Below are positions 1 to 8,914 of a stretch of 64,000 nt of DNA, piece after piece (positions within the stretch are counted from its first letter, which is position 1; the number at the start of each line of letters is the position of its first letter). The DNA is taken from assembly GCF_030157465.1 (NCBI RefSeq), contig NZ_JAOAUU010000079.1:62001-126000 (forward strand), in the 5' to 3' direction. The stretch comes from Zoogloea sp. (GTDB lineage: Bacteria > Pseudomonadota > Gammaproteobacteria > Burkholderiales > Rhodocyclaceae). The notes under the pieces were generated by a model. That model was not told the DNA's origin. It saw only the letters and a program-made list of their open reading frames with translations, and made no database searches. Made by a program: the position numbers and the translations under genes.

Positions 1-258
1 AGCCGGGTCTTCGAAGGCCAGCGCACGCATGGCAGGGCGATTGAGGGAACCGTCGGCGGCCACCACTCCGCTACCAAAAGCCGCCTCGACCGCCCCCATC
101 GCGGCACCACCGGGCGCGGTGAGCCGGTGGGCGATCAGGTCTGTGTCGACGATGGCGGCGCCCATCTCGCCGAAGAGATCGGCTGCGGCACTCTTGCCGC
201 TACCGATACCGCCGGTCAGGCCGACAACGAAGGGAGACTTGCTCGATGAAGCGGTCAT
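1..258 (-). CDS. coaE: Dephospho-CoA kinase, N-terminal part (runs off the window)
   Basis: CoaE phosphorylates dephospho-CoA on the ribose 3'-OH, the last step of coenzyme A synthesis in the cytoplasm. Only the first 86 codons are present. They hold the P-loop [11 protein letters not shown] near residues 13-23, followed by the CoaE-type stretch [12 protein letters not shown]. The start ATG overlaps the stop of the upstream SPOR gene in an ATGA junction, so the two are probably co-translated in the birA-coaX-SPOR-coaE order. The gene is cut by the window edge and is not itself broken. Identification is firm for so short a fragment because P-loop and following motif both fit. Confidence 0.9.
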   Translation of the reverse strand, partial: MTASSSKSPFVVGLTGGIGSGKSAAADLFGEMGAAIVDTDLIAHRLTAPGGAAMGAVEAAFGSGVVAADGSLNRPAMRALAFEDPA

Positions 259-1010
259 GGGGCGCATTCGAAGCGGCTGGCGCCGCGCATGTTTTCGGAA
301 AGATCGCTGGCGAGGGAAGACAGGCTGTCGCTCGGCCCACGCACTTCCACGCGCAGCGCGCCCGCCCCGCGGGTGGCGATCTGGGCACTGCGCACGCCCC
401 GGCCCTTCAGCGCATCCAGCTGGCGCCCGGCAGCCACTTCGCTCTTGAAGAGTCCGAGGGAAATGGCGTACTGGTTCTGGCCGGCATCCTGGACGATGAA
501 CAGATCCGCCACGCCCAGGCTGCGCAGTTCAGCCGCCTTGCGCTCGGCGCCCTCCTTGGTTCCCAGCGACGGGATGTGCACCCACCAGGACGAAGGTGCG
601 CCACTGCGGCTCTCGGCGATCCGGAAGCCGGTACCGGCCTTGGCGATTCGCGCCGAAAGCTCGGCCGCCTGCTCCGAACTGAGGCCGCCAAAGGCCACAC
701 AAGCCGGCGGTGCGGCCTCAGGGGCTGGCGCGACAGGTGCGGGGACAGGTGCCGGTGCGGCGGGTTTCCCGGCATCGGCAACGGGCACGGACGGCGGCAC
801 AGATTCGGCCAGCGGCGCGGGCGCCACCACGGGCTGAGCCACTGGATGGGGCAGCTCGACCACCAGGCGGATTTTTTCCGGATTGAGCTGGTTGCTCAGC
901 CGCTCGGGTTCCCCATGGGAAACGCTGCCGCCGAGCCAACCCTTCCAGATGGCCAGGGCAAGGATATTGGCAAAAACCAGGGCGATGACTGCTACACGTA
1001 AAGAGGCCAT
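255..1010 (-). CDS. SPOR domain protein, single membrane anchor
   Basis: This 251-residue protein has one hydrophobic segment near residues 5-25, a proline/alanine-rich linker around residues 60-100, and a C-terminal SPOR-like domain around residues 155-235 containing [15 protein letters not shown] and a repeat rich in basic residues. SPOR domains bind denuded peptidoglycan glycan at the division septum, so the protein is probably envelope-anchored with its domain in the periplasm. It sits 73 bases after coaX and overlaps coaE by four bases, a placement that looks like operon packing and not a functional link to CoA synthesis. The specific division role is inferred from the domain only. Confidence 0.75.
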   Translation of the reverse strand: MASLRVAVIALVFANILALAIWKGWLGGSVSHGEPERLSNQLNPEKIRLVVELPHPVAQPVVAPAPLAESVPPSVPVADAGKPAAPAPVPAPVAPAPEAAPPACVAFGGLSSEQAAELSARIAKAGTGFRIAESRSGAPSSWWVHIPSLGTKEGAERKAAELRSLGVADLFIVQDAGQNQYAISLGLFKSEVAAGRQLDALKGRGVRSAQIATRGAGALRVEVRGPSDSLSSLASDLSENMRGASRFECAP

Positions 1011-1083
1011 GTCCGCAAGACTAACCCATCACGATCGACGGGAAAAGGCACCGAATGCCCGCGAGGCAGGCCGAAACGCTAGG

Positions 1084-1803
1084 TCACAAATCGTTGAGCA
1101 TACGGGCAAGCCCTTCGAGCACCAGGTTGTCGACGACCCGGTGGGGACATTCGAGGTGCGGCGCCAGGCTTGCGGCAGCCCCGCCGTTAAGCAGGCACAG
1201 CGCGCCCTCCCCGGCCGCCACCAGCCGGAACATGCGCTCGATGGCCCCGAGCTGGGCGTGCAGGCATCCGGTGACGATGGCGTCGGCGGTACGCCGCGGG
1301 GTCTGCTCGAAACGGCCGTCGGCAAAGGGCAGCTGAGCCGTGTCGCGGGCCAGGGACATGCGCATCAGATCGAGGCCCGGCAGGATCGCTCCACCCTGGA
1401 AAACACCGTGGGCGTCGAGGACATCGGCGGTGGTGGCGGTACCGGACGTCACCACCAGCGCCGCCCCGGCGTGCAGGGCGCGAGCCCCGACCAGCGCGGC
1501 CCAGCGATCGGCGCCGAGGCGAGCCGGATCGAGATAGCTGTTACGCACGCCAAAACCTTCCGGATGCGACTTGATCCATTCAGCCGCCAGCCCGCGGGCG
1601 GCCATGAAGGCCGTGATCCGCCCACCGACCGCCGGCCCCGCCACATTGGCGCCGAGCATGCGGCGAATCGGGCCAAGCCCGGCGAGCACATCGGCAAAAC
1701 CATCGAGCGCGGTGAGCAGCACCGCGCCCTGGGCATGCCAGCCGGCGTCGTCGTGCAGGCCCCATTTCAGGCGTGTGTTGCCTGCGTCAAGCAACAAATC
1801 CAT
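1084..1803 (-). CDS. coaX: Type III pantothenate kinase
   Basis: CoaX phosphorylates pantothenate using ATP and a monovalent cation, the committed step of CoA synthesis. The 239-residue product has the N-terminal phosphate-binding stretch DAGNTRLKWGL, the central GADRWAALVGAR, and VTSGTATTADVL followed by GGAILPGLDLM, all characteristic of type III kinases (ASKHA fold) and not of CoaA. Its start codon shares one base with the birA stop (TGATG), a pairing known in beta- and gammaproteobacteria. With coaE two genes away, both the first and last CoA steps sit in one transcription unit. Confidence 0.93.
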   Translation of the reverse strand: MDLLLDAGNTRLKWGLHDDAGWHAQGAVLLTALDGFADVLAGLGPIRRMLGANVAGPAVGGRITAFMAARGLAAEWIKSHPEGFGVRNSYLDPARLGADRWAALVGARALHAGAALVVTSGTATTADVLDAHGVFQGGAILPGLDLMRMSLARDTAQLPFADGRFEQTPRRTADAIVTGCLHAQLGAIERMFRLVAAGEGALCLLNGGAAASLAPHLECPHRVVDNLVLEGLARMLNDL

Positions 1804-2606
1804 CAGGCCAACCTCAGGGAAACGTCGCCGGAAAGCACCCGGCGCAAGCCCTCCGGCGTTTGCAGCAGCAGGGCGCCGTCGTCATCGACGCCGACACAGG
1901 TGCCGGTCAGTTCATGCGCCTCGCCAAGGATGCGCACCGGCAGATCGGCAAAGGCGTTGCGCTGCTGCCAGGCACCGCGCAGGGCGGTGAATCCGGCGCT
2001 GGCGTAGATTTCGAGGAAACGCTGGAGCTGGGCAAGCACCAGACCCAGCAGCCGGCTGGGGCTCGGCGGCGAGGCAAGGCAACTGGCGAGATCGATGACG
2101 CCCGTCGGGTAATCCACCGCCGCGTCGGCCGGCATGCGCAGGTTGATGCCGATGCCGATCACCGCCGCCAGCCCGCGCCCGCGGCCCGAACTCAGCTCGA
2201 CGAGAATCCCGGCGAGCTTCTTGCCCTGAATCAGCACGTCATTCGGCCATTTGAGGGCAACCCCCTCGACACCCAGCTCTTCGAGCGCCCGGGCCACGGC
2301 CAGACCCACCACCAGCGACAGCCCGGCCGGCACGTGGGCCGCCGGCGTAAAGCGCCACAGCACCGAGAAGGTCAGCCCGGCCCCTGGCCACGACTGCCAC
2401 ACCCGACCGCGCCGACCGCGCCCGGCCGTCTGCCGCTCAGCCGCCAGCACGTGAACGCGGCCGTCGTCCGGCGGCGGATTGTCGAGCAGCCGACTGTTGG
2501 TGGAATCGCACTCCGGCAGGATTTCCAGCGAAAACACACCGGCCAACTCCCCCAGCGCCTCCGCCACGCCCCCCGCATCGAGGGCTTCGTAATCGGAATG
2601 GTCCAA
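1803..2606 (-). CDS. birA: Biotin-[acetyl-CoA-carboxylase] ligase, monofunctional
   Basis: This enzyme activates biotin to biotinyl-5'-AMP and transfers it to the biotin carboxyl carrier protein. Catalytic motifs are present: DSTNSRLL near residue 34, the biotin-binding loop ERQTAGRGRRGRVW, and KWPNDVLIQGKKLAGIL with the catalytic lysine. At 267 residues it is about 50 residues shorter than the E. coli bifunctional protein. The missing part corresponds to the N-terminal winged helix, so this ligase is unlikely to repress biotin genes. It heads the birA-coaX-SPOR-coaE run. The 182 bases separating it from ntrC upstream on this strand hold no gene I can support. Confidence 0.93.
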   Translation of the reverse strand: MDHSDYEALDAGGVAEALGELAGVFSLEILPECDSTNSRLLDNPPPDDGRVHVLAAERQTAGRGRRGRVWQSWPGAGLTFSVLWRFTPAAHVPAGLSLVVGLAVARALEELGVEGVALKWPNDVLIQGKKLAGILVELSSGRGRGLAAVIGIGINLRMPADAAVDYPTGVIDLASCLASPPSPSRLLGLVLAQLQRFLEIYASAGFTALRGAWQQRNAFADLPVRILGEAHELTGTCVGVDDDGALLLQTPEGLRRVLSGDVSLRLA

Positions 2607-2788
2607 GAATCAATACCCGACTGGTTGAAACGAATCGGTAATTATGGCGGAAGAAGGCGGGAGTCCGGAACAGCCAGCCCTATCAAATGCTGGGTCAGAA
2701 AGGAGCGAAGGGGTCGCAAGGGCCGAAAAACCGTGACGAGCATCGCCCTCGCAGGATTGCGGGGGCGCGCTGCAGCTTATCGACCCGC

Positions 2789-4192
2789 TCAGTGGGCTTC
2801 GGGGTCTTCCAGGCCAAGCTCCTGGATCTTGCGGGTGATGGTGTTGCGGCCGATGCCGAGCAGTTGCGCTGCCTCGATCCGGCGCCCGCCGGTGGAGGTC
2901 AGGGCGCGCCGAATCAGGATACGTTCGAAATCGCGGCTCAGCATGTCGAAGACCTCACCCGGGTGCAGGGCCAGCATGCGGTCGGTTTCGGCCATCAGCG
3001 CGTCGCCCCAGTTGGCGAGGTGCTCGCGGGTGGGCTGATCCTTGAGTTCGGGCGGCAGGTCGGCCACCTCGACCGTCTGCCCCGGCGCCATGACGGTGAG
3101 CCAGTGGCACAGGTTTTCGAGCTGCCGCACGTTGCCGGGAAAGTCGAGGCTCTGCAGGTATTTCAGCGTTGCGTCGGACAGGCGTTTGGCCTCGACGCCC
3201 AGTTCCTGGGCCGACAGGGAAATGAAATGCTTGGCCAGCGGCGGAATGTCTTCGCGACGCTCGCGCAGCGGCGGCAGGCGCAGGCGGATGACGTTGAGGC
3301 GGTGGAACAGATCCTCGCGAAACAGCCCCTGACGCACACGGTCTTCCATGTTTTGGTGGGTGGCGGCGATCACCCGCACGTTGGCCTTGATCGGCTGGTG
3401 CCCGCCTACCCGGTAGAAGTTGCCGTCGGACAGCACGCGCAGCAGGCGGGTTTGCAGCTCTGCCGGCATGTCGCCGATTTCGTCGAGAAACAGGGTGCCG
3501 CCTTCGGCCTGCTCGAAACGGCCGCGACGCATCGTCTGGGCGCCGGTAAAGGCGCCGCGTTCATGGCCGAAGAGCTCGGATTCAAGCAGATCACGGGGGA
3601 TCGCCGCCGTGTTGATGGCGATGAAGGGCGCGTCGCGACGCGGACTGTGGCGGTGCAGCGCACGGGCCACGAGTTCTTTGCCGGAGCCGGATTCGCCGTT
3701 GATGAGCACCGTGGCATGGGACTGGGACAGGCGACCGATGGCGCGAAAAACCTCCTGCATGGCCGGCGCCTGACCCAGAATTTCAGGCACCGAGCTCAGC
3801 TCTTCCACGACGCCGGTCTGATGCACGCTCTCCTCGATGGCGCGTCGCACGAGATCGACGGCCTGATCCACGTCGAAGGGCTTGGGCAGATATTCGAAAG
3901 CCCCGCCCTGAAAAGCGGACACCGCGCTGTCCAGGTCGGAAAAGGCGGTCATGATGATGACCGGAATGTGCGGGAAGCGCGCCTTGACCTTGGAGAGCAG
4001 CGACAAGCCCGACTCGCCGGGCATCCGGATATCCGACACCAGCACCTGTGGCGGCTGCGTGGTGCCCTCCAGCGCCGCCAGCACCTCGGCCGCCGCGCCA
4101 AAGCTCTTGTATGGAATCTCTTCCCGCGTCAAGGCTTTCTCGAGCACCCAGCGGATCGAGCGGTCGTCATCAACTATCCATACAGCATTCAT
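2789..4192 (-). CDS. ntrC: Nitrogen regulator NR(I), sigma-54 activator
   Basis: NtrC is the response regulator that, when phosphorylated by NtrB, activates sigma-54 promoters under nitrogen limitation. The 467-residue product has a receiver domain with phospho-acceptor Asp54 (VSDIRMPG), an AAA+ domain with NGESGSGKE Walker A and an intact GAFTGA sigma-54 contact loop, and a C-terminal Fis-type helix-turn-helix ending in GIGRNTITRKIQELG. I chose the ATG at 4192 because the family begins with MxxVWIVDDD. The open frame extends 24 codons upstream, and a GTG nine bases earlier is possible. No strong ribosome site is seen. It lies 96 bases after ntrB, with an NtrC-type box in that gap. Confidence 0.95.
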   Translation of the reverse strand: MNAVWIVDDDRSIRWVLEKALTREEIPYKSFGAAAEVLAALEGTTQPPQVLVSDIRMPGESGLSLLSKVKARFPHIPVIIMTAFSDLDSAVSAFQGGAFEYLPKPFDVDQAVDLVRRAIEESVHQTGVVEELSSVPEILGQAPAMQEVFRAIGRLSQSHATVLINGESGSGKELVARALHRHSPRRDAPFIAINTAAIPRDLLESELFGHERGAFTGAQTMRRGRFEQAEGGTLFLDEIGDMPAELQTRLLRVLSDGNFYRVGGHQPIKANVRVIAATHQNMEDRVRQGLFREDLFHRLNVIRLRLPPLRERREDIPPLAKHFISLSAQELGVEAKRLSDATLKYLQSLDFPGNVRQLENLCHWLTVMAPGQTVEVADLPPELKDQPTREHLANWGDALMAETDRMLALHPGEVFDMLSRDFERILIRRALTSTGGRRIEAAQLLGIGRNTITRKIQELGLEDPEAH

Positions 4193-4257
4193 GTCATTCA
4201 CGCGCACAAAAGTGAAACGGGAGAAAAATCGGTTCTGGAGCGCACTCCGGCACCGAC

Positions 4258-4272
4258 GCACCAAAACGGTGC
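4258..4272. promoter_or_regulatory. NtrC-type binding site between ntrB and ntrC
   Basis: GCACCAAAACGGTGC is a perfect GCACC-N5-GGTGC dyad, the same form as the two boxes upstream of glnA. It lies 66 bases before the ntrC start and 16 bases after the ntrB stop. No GG-N10-GC sigma-54 element is seen between it and ntrC, so it looks more like an autoregulatory or repressor site than an enhancer. Confidence 0.6.
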
Positions 4273-4288
4273 ACTAAGTTGTAGCACA

Positions 4289-5362
4289 TCAGGCATCCGC
4301 TTCCCGCGAGATCGGGAGGAATACCGTGAAACAGGTTCGGCCGGGGCGGGAATCCACATCGATGGCGCCCTGGTGCTGCTCGACGAAACTTTGCGCCAGC
4401 GACAGGCCCAGGCCACTGCCGTTTTCGCGGCCGGACACCAGCGGATAGAAGATCTTGTCGCGGATGTCGTCCGGAATGCCGGGGCCGTTGTCGATCACCT
4501 GCAATTGCAATGCCAGCTTGAATCGGCGCTTGGCCAGCGTGACCTGCCGGGCGGCCCGGGTGCGCAGCACGATTTCACCGACGCCATGCATGGCCTGGGC
4601 GGCATTGCGAACAATGTTGAGAATCGCCTGGATCAGCTGCTCCCGGTCACCGGTGATGTAGGGCAGGCTGGTGTCGTAGTCGCGGCGCACCTGGACGGAC
4701 GAGAATTCGGCGAGGATCAGGCGGCGCACCCGTTCCAGCACGTCATGCAGGTTGAGCTGGGTGGGCTGCATCATCCGGTGGGACGTGAGCAGCCGGTTCA
4801 TCAGCTCCTGCAGGCGATCAGACTCGGCGATGATGACCTGGGTGTATTCGCGCAGCTCCGGATCATCCAGTTCGCGCTCGAGCAACTGGGCCGAGCCGCG
4901 GATGCCACCGAGGGGGTTCTTGATTTCGTGGGCCAGATTGCGGATCAGCTCGCGGTTCGCCTGCTGCTGGTGCGCGAGCTGCTCCTCGCGTGCCACCTTG
5001 AGCTGCGCATCCATCGGACGAATCTCGAGCAGCAGGCGCGCATCCGCGCATTCAACCGGCGTCACCGTGCAATCGAGGTGCAGGGGCTCGAGGCCCGGGC
5101 GCGTCACGGTAAGGTTGTGACTGGTGTAGCTCCAGTTGTCGCGAAGCACGTTGTTGAGCGCACCGGCAAGCCCGGCCGGCTCCCCAAGCAGGCGACCCAG
5201 CGCGTAGCCGACGGTTTTGCGGCGGCTCACCGCAAAGAGGTTTTCCGCTCCGGGATTGAGATATCGGACGACGAGCTGATCGTCAACCAGCACCACTGCC
5301 GAGGACAGCAACTCAAGGCCGGAGAAAGCGGAAGGGGTGGTTTCAGGCTGGTCGTTTTGCAT
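4289..5362 (-). CDS. ntrB: Nitrogen sensor kinase NR(II)
   Basis: NtrB phosphorylates or dephosphorylates NtrC in response to PII protein. The 357-residue cytoplasmic protein has an N-terminal PAS domain (about residues 15-120), the dimerisation H-box RNLAHEIKNPLGG with His145, and an ATPase domain with N-box NIVRNAAQAM, G1 box DNGPGIP and G2 box GSGLGLSL. No membrane segment is visible, as expected for NtrB. It sits 70 bases after a DUF4124 gene and ahead of ntrC. A terminator separates this group from glnA, so ntrBC is not simply read through from glnA as in enteric bacteria. Confidence 0.95.
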   Translation of the reverse strand: MQNDQPETTPSAFSGLELLSSAVVLVDDQLVVRYLNPGAENLFAVSRRKTVGYALGRLLGEPAGLAGALNNVLRDNWSYTSHNLTVTRPGLEPLHLDCTVTPVECADARLLLEIRPMDAQLKVAREEQLAHQQQANRELIRNLAHEIKNPLGGIRGSAQLLERELDDPELREYTQVIIAESDRLQELMNRLLTSHRMMQPTQLNLHDVLERVRRLILAEFSSVQVRRDYDTSLPYITGDREQLIQAILNIVRNAAQAMHGVGEIVLRTRAARQVTLAKRRFKLALQLQVIDNGPGIPDDIRDKIFYPLVSGRENGSGLGLSLAQSFVEQHQGAIDVDSRPGRTCFTVFLPISREADA

Positions 5363-5432
5363 ACCCAGGGCCCATGCAAGAAGCAGACCACACCAGCAGA
5401 AAGCGCCGTTTCCAGCGCCTGGACATCAGACT

Positions 5433-5912
5433 TCAGCGCAGATTGCCGATTTCGCGCCGGAGCGCCTCGACGTTGCGCTCATGGAGCTGGACCTTGTCCT
5501 TGCCGGATTGCAGGCGATCTCCCCCCGCGGCACCGTTGGCGTAGCGGGACAGCTGCTGCTCATCAAGCTCCTTGCGGGCGGCATCCAGGCTTTTTTGCTC
5601 GGCGCTCAGCTCGCCTTCGAGAATGCGCCGGCGGTCGCTATCGCGCGCCCTCTGGGTGCCCGTATCCACCCGGGGAAAGCCGGCACCACCAGACGATGCA
5701 CCATTTTGGGGCGACCCCACCACCGCGGGGCGCGGACCACCCGGCACCGACGAAACCGCCTGGTCACGAGCCAGGGTGCTGCAGCCCTTCCCGGAGATCT
5801 TGCTGTTGGTGTAGGTGACGTGACCGGCCTCATCGACGCATTTATAGACGTCCGCCCGCGCGAGCGGGGAGCACAGCAGTGTGGCCAGCAACAGGAGAAT
5901 GCGTGTATTCAT
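5433..5912 (-). CDS. DUF4124 periplasmic protein
   Basis: The 159-residue product has a cleavable signal peptide (MNTRILLLLATLLCSPLARA) followed by the DUF4124 signature DVYKCVDEAGHVTYTNS, with cysteines at the start of the mature protein. The C-terminal half is charged and probably coiled coil. DUF4124 proteins are secreted proteins of unknown function common next to ntrBC in betaproteobacteria. I chose the ATG at 5912 over a GTG nine bases upstream because it gives a typical signal peptide. It lies downstream of the glnA terminator and immediately before ntrB, possibly in the same transcript as ntrBC. A second DUF4124-like gene is at 37030. Confidence 0.8.
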   Translation of the reverse strand: MNTRILLLLATLLCSPLARADVYKCVDEAGHVTYTNSKISGKGCSTLARDQAVSSVPGGPRPAVVGSPQNGASSGGAGFPRVDTGTQRARDSDRRRILEGELSAEQKSLDAARKELDEQQLSRYANGAAGGDRLQSGKDKVQLHERNVEALRREIGNLR

Positions 5913-5990
5913 GGTCGGCACGGGCAGGCAAGGGCGGCAAACAGTTTAGAGGCGACGCCGGACGATTACAAACGTCAGCCAGCCCCGACA

Positions 5991-6024
5991 CAAAAAACAA
6001 AAGGACGGGCCGAAGCCCGTCCTT
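5991..6024 (-). terminator. Rho-independent terminator of glnA
   Basis: On the minus strand a 10-base-pair stem (AAGGACGGGC / GCCCGTCCTT) closed by a TTCG tetraloop is followed by TTGTTTTTTG. It starts about 50 bases after the glnA stop and is a textbook intrinsic terminator. Confidence 0.93.
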
Positions 6025-6072
6025 GAGTAACGCACAGGCCGGCCAGCACGCTGACCGGCTCTGACCGAAAGA

Positions 6073-7491
6073 TCAGATTGCGTAGTACATCTCGAACTCA
6101 ACCGGGTGCACTTCGATGCGCAGACGGTTCACATCTTCCTGCTTGAGGGCGATGAAGGAGTCGATGAAGTCATTGCTGAACACACCACCACGGGTCAGGA
6201 ACTCGCGATCCTTGTCGAGGGCCTCGAGGGCCTGTTCGAGGCTGGAGCAGACGGTCGGGATGAGCGCGTCTTCTTCCGGCGGCAGGTCGTAGAGGTTCTT
6301 GTCGGCGGGATCGCCCGGGTGGATCTTGTTCTGGATGCCGTCGAGGCCAGCCATCATCAGCGCGGCGAAGCACAGGTAGGGGTTTGCACCGGGATCCGGG
6401 AAGCGGGTTTCGATACGACGGGCCTTTTCGCTATTAACGAAAGGAATGCGGATCGAAGCGGAACGGTTCTTCGCGGAGTAGGCCAGCTTCACAGGAGCTT
6501 CGTAGTGCGGCACGAGGCGCTTGTAGGAGTTGGTCAGCGGGTTGGTGATGGCGTTCAGGGCGCGAGCGTGCTTGATGATGCCGCCGATGTAGTACAGGGC
6601 GGTTTCGGACAGGCCGGCGTAGCCGTTGCCAGCAAACAGGTTCTTGCCGTCTTTCCAGATCGACTGGTGCACGTGCATGCCGGAACCGTTGTCACCAACG
6701 ATGGGCTTCGGCATGAAGGTGGCCGTCTTGCCGTACTGGTGGGCAACGTTCTGAACGATGTACTTGGTGATCTGGGTCTGGTCGGCACGACGCACGAGGG
6801 TGTCGAACTTGGTGCCGATTTCGTTCTGGCCGGCCGTTGCGACTTCGTGGTGGTGGACTTCAACCGGCACGCCGCAGGCTTCGAGAGCCAGACACATGGC
6901 GGCACGCATGTCGTTGAACGAATCGACCGGGGGAACCGGGAAGTAGCCGCCCTTCACTGCGGGACGGTAGCCGGTGTTGCCGCCTTCGAACTTCTGGTCG
7001 GAGGACCAGGCTGCTTCTTCGGAGAAGATCTTGTGGTAAGCGCCGGACATGCCGACTTTCCACTCGACGGAATCGAAGATGAAGAATTCGGGTTCCGGGC
7101 CAAAGTAGGCGGTATCGCCGATGCCGGAGGACTTGAGGTAAGCCTCGGCGCGGTTGGCGATGGAACGGGGATCGCGGTCGTAACCCTTGCCGTCGGCGGG
7201 GTCGATCACGTCACAGCTCAGAACCAGCGTGGTTTCGTCGAAGAACGGGTCGATGTAGGCGGTGTTGGGGTCCGGCATCAGCAGCATGTCGGAAGCCTGG
7301 ATGCCCTTCCAGCCGGCAATCGAGGAGCCGTCGAAGGCATGACCGCTCTCGAACTTGTCTTCGTCGAAAGCGCTGACCGGCACGCCAACGTGGTGTTCCT
7401 TGCCCTTGGTGTCGGTGAAGCGGAAGTCGACAAACTTGACTTCGTTTTCCTGGACGATCTTCATGACGTCTTGCGGGGTCATATAACTCAC
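6073..7491 (-). CDS. glnA: Glutamine synthetase, type I
   Basis: GlnA makes glutamine from glutamate, ammonia and ATP, the main ammonium-assimilation step at low nitrogen. The 472-residue length is normal for the GSI-beta dodecamer. Visible motifs are the N-terminal DGSSIAGW, the ATP-site stretch [16 protein letters not shown], and NLYDLPPEE containing the tyrosine that is adenylylated by GlnE. A good ribosome site (TAGGAG) lies just before the ATG. Upstream are a sigma-54 promoter and two NtrC boxes, and downstream is a strong terminator, so it is probably a single-gene transcript controlled by the nearby ntrBC pair and by adenylylation. Confidence 0.97.
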   Translation of the reverse strand: MSYMTPQDVMKIVQENEVKFVDFRFTDTKGKEHHVGVPVSAFDEDKFESGHAFDGSSIAGWKGIQASDMLLMPDPNTAYIDPFFDETTLVLSCDVIDPADGKGYDRDPRSIANRAEAYLKSSGIGDTAYFGPEPEFFIFDSVEWKVGMSGAYHKIFSEEAAWSSDQKFEGGNTGYRPAVKGGYFPVPPVDSFNDMRAAMCLALEACGVPVEVHHHEVATAGQNEIGTKFDTLVRRADQTQITKYIVQNVAHQYGKTATFMPKPIVGDNGSGMHVHQSIWKDGKNLFAGNGYAGLSETALYYIGGIIKHARALNAITNPLTNSYKRLVPHYEAPVKLAYSAKNRSASIRIPFVNSEKARRIETRFPDPGANPYLCFAALMMAGLDGIQNKIHPGDPADKNLYDLPPEEDALIPTVCSSLEQALEALDKDREFLTRGGVFSNDFIDSFIALKQEDVNRLRIEVHPVEFEMYYAI

Positions 7492-7565
7492 TCCTAACGG
7501 GTTGAAGCTGCTGCGCAGTGGATAAAGATTTTGGTGTTACGACAATTCAGTCTGCGAAACCTGCA

Positions 7566-7581
7566 AGCAGAAAGCATGCCA
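7566..7581 (-). promoter_or_regulatory. Sigma-54 promoter of glnA
   Basis: On the minus strand TGGCATGCTTTCTGCT matches the -24/-12 consensus (TGGCACG-N4-TTGCW) with GG and GC spaced by exactly ten bases. It lies about 75 bases upstream of the glnA start and 65 bases downstream of the nearer NtrC box, the expected architecture for an NtrC-activated promoter. Confidence 0.8.
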
Positions 7582-7645
7582 GCACGAAAAACAAAACACC
7601 TCATTGTGCCACAAGGCCCCGAAGCGGCGGCCGGCAAAATAAATC

Positions 7646-7690
7646 GCACCAACTCGGTGCCATCAATACGTGAACGCACCACTATGGTGC
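7646..7690. promoter_or_regulatory. Tandem NtrC enhancer sites for glnA
   Basis: Two perfect dyads, GCACCAACTCGGTGC at 7646-7660 and GCACCACTATGGTGC at 7676-7690, both GCACC-N5-GGTGC, have centres 30 bases apart, about three helical turns, which favours cooperative NtrC binding on one DNA face. The distal site overlaps the final codons of the neighbouring cation-efflux gene. Confidence 0.85.
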
Positions 7691-8860
7691 GATTCGACAC
7701 AGCAATGCGATCCGCCCCCAGCTGGGCGACGCTTCGACACGACGCCTGACCCGCTCCTGCAGGCCCTCGAGCCGAGCGCTGTCGATACACCAGTCAAAGG
7801 GCAGATAAACCTCGGCCTCGACCTGATCGCCGACATAGTGAAAAACCGCCGGCGCGGCCTGCGGCACGTCGTCGCCGAGAATCTCGTCGAGTTCCTTCAT
7901 CAGCGCAGCCCGCCCCGGCAAGATGCGCCCGGCCGAGCCCGCGTGATCTTCCTCGGTATCCACGTGCACCAGCACGTCGAGCACGTCCGGATGAGAGGCC
8001 CTGACCCGGCCGCGGGCCAGCTCGGCGATGCGGTGACCTTCCGACACGCTGATTCGCGCATCGACACGCACATGGGCATCGACCAGTACGCGGTGGGCCA
8101 TGCGGCGGGTGCGCAAATCATGCACATCGATGACGCCGCAGGTGCCGATCACCGTTTCGCGGATCTTCGCCACCTCCTCAGGATCGACCCCGGTATCGAT
8201 GAGTTCGCGCAGCGCCTCGTAGGCCAGCATTGCCCCCATGCGCAGGATCATGAAGCCCACGAGCGCCGCGGCCAGCGGCTCGAGAAAGCGATAGCCGAGC
8301 AGGCTGCCGCCGATGCCCACCGCCACCACCAGCGACGAGGCGGCGTCGGCGCGTGCGTGCCAGGCGTTGGCCACCAGCATCGGCGAGCGCAGGCGCTGGG
8401 CCACCGCCAGCATGTAGCGAAACAGGCCCTCCTTGCCGGCGAGGGTGATCAGCGCCATCCACAGCGCCGCCGGATGCAGCTCGGGCAGTGCGTCGAGGCT
8501 TTGCATGCGGGCGGCGGCCGTCAGCAGGAAACCGGCCCCCACGCCGGACAGGATCAGGCCGAGAACCATCGACGCGGCGGTTTCGTAGCGACCGTGGCCG
8601 TAGGGATGACGTTCGTCGGCAGGATTGGCGCCGTGACGGCTGGCAAACATCACCATGAAATCGCCGACGAGATCGGACAGCGTGTGCATGCCGTCCGCCA
8701 CCAGGCTCTGGGCGTGGGCGAACAGGCCGACTGCGATCTGGAAGACGGTCAGCACCACATTGACGGCGATGCTGACCCAGGTGGCGCGCTGAGCCTGGCG
8801 GGCACGACCGGCATCGAGGGAGACATCGGCGCCGACCGGCGAAGAAGCTTCGAAAGACAT
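7682..8860 (-). CDS. Cation diffusion facilitator family transporter
   Basis: CDF proteins are inner-membrane antiporters exporting Zn2+, Fe2+, Mn2+ or similar ions in exchange for protons. The N-terminal two thirds carry about six membrane helices. The metal site residues are visible in SLVADGMHTLSDLVGD (helix 2) and NAWHARADAASS (helix 5), both HxxxD. A cytoplasmic C-terminal domain follows, extended to give 392 residues against about 300 for FieF. The stop codon lies inside the distal NtrC box of glnA. The gene faces away from the rhodanese gene with only about 55 bases between them. The metal specificity cannot be read from the sequence. Confidence 0.9.
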   Translation of the reverse strand: MSFEASSPVGADVSLDAGRARQAQRATWVSIAVNVVLTVFQIAVGLFAHAQSLVADGMHTLSDLVGDFMVMFASRHGANPADERHPYGHGRYETAASMVLGLILSGVGAGFLLTAAARMQSLDALPELHPAALWMALITLAGKEGLFRYMLAVAQRLRSPMLVANAWHARADAASSLVVAVGIGGSLLGYRFLEPLAAALVGFMILRMGAMLAYEALRELIDTGVDPEEVAKIRETVIGTCGVIDVHDLRTRRMAHRVLVDAHVRVDARISVSEGHRIAELARGRVRASHPDVLDVLVHVDTEEDHAGSAGRILPGRAALMKELDEILGDDVPQAAPAVFHYVGDQVEAEVYLPFDWCIDSARLEGLQERVRRRVEASPSWGRIALLCRIAP

Positions 8861-8914
8861 GGCTTGCAGGCCGGGAGGCCGGCGGTATACTCACGAGTTA
8901 GCCATTCTAGCCGG

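Noticed and set aside
2687-5818. 1043-codon plus-strand open frame opposite ntrC, ntrB and the DUF4124 gene
   Set aside because: It is antisense to three well-supported genes, has no recognisable domain, and arises from GC-rich third positions that remove stop codons on the other strand.
6106-7497. 463-codon plus-strand frame antisense to glnA
   Set aside because: It mirrors glnA almost end to end, has no family features or ribosome site, and is explained by codon bias in glnA.
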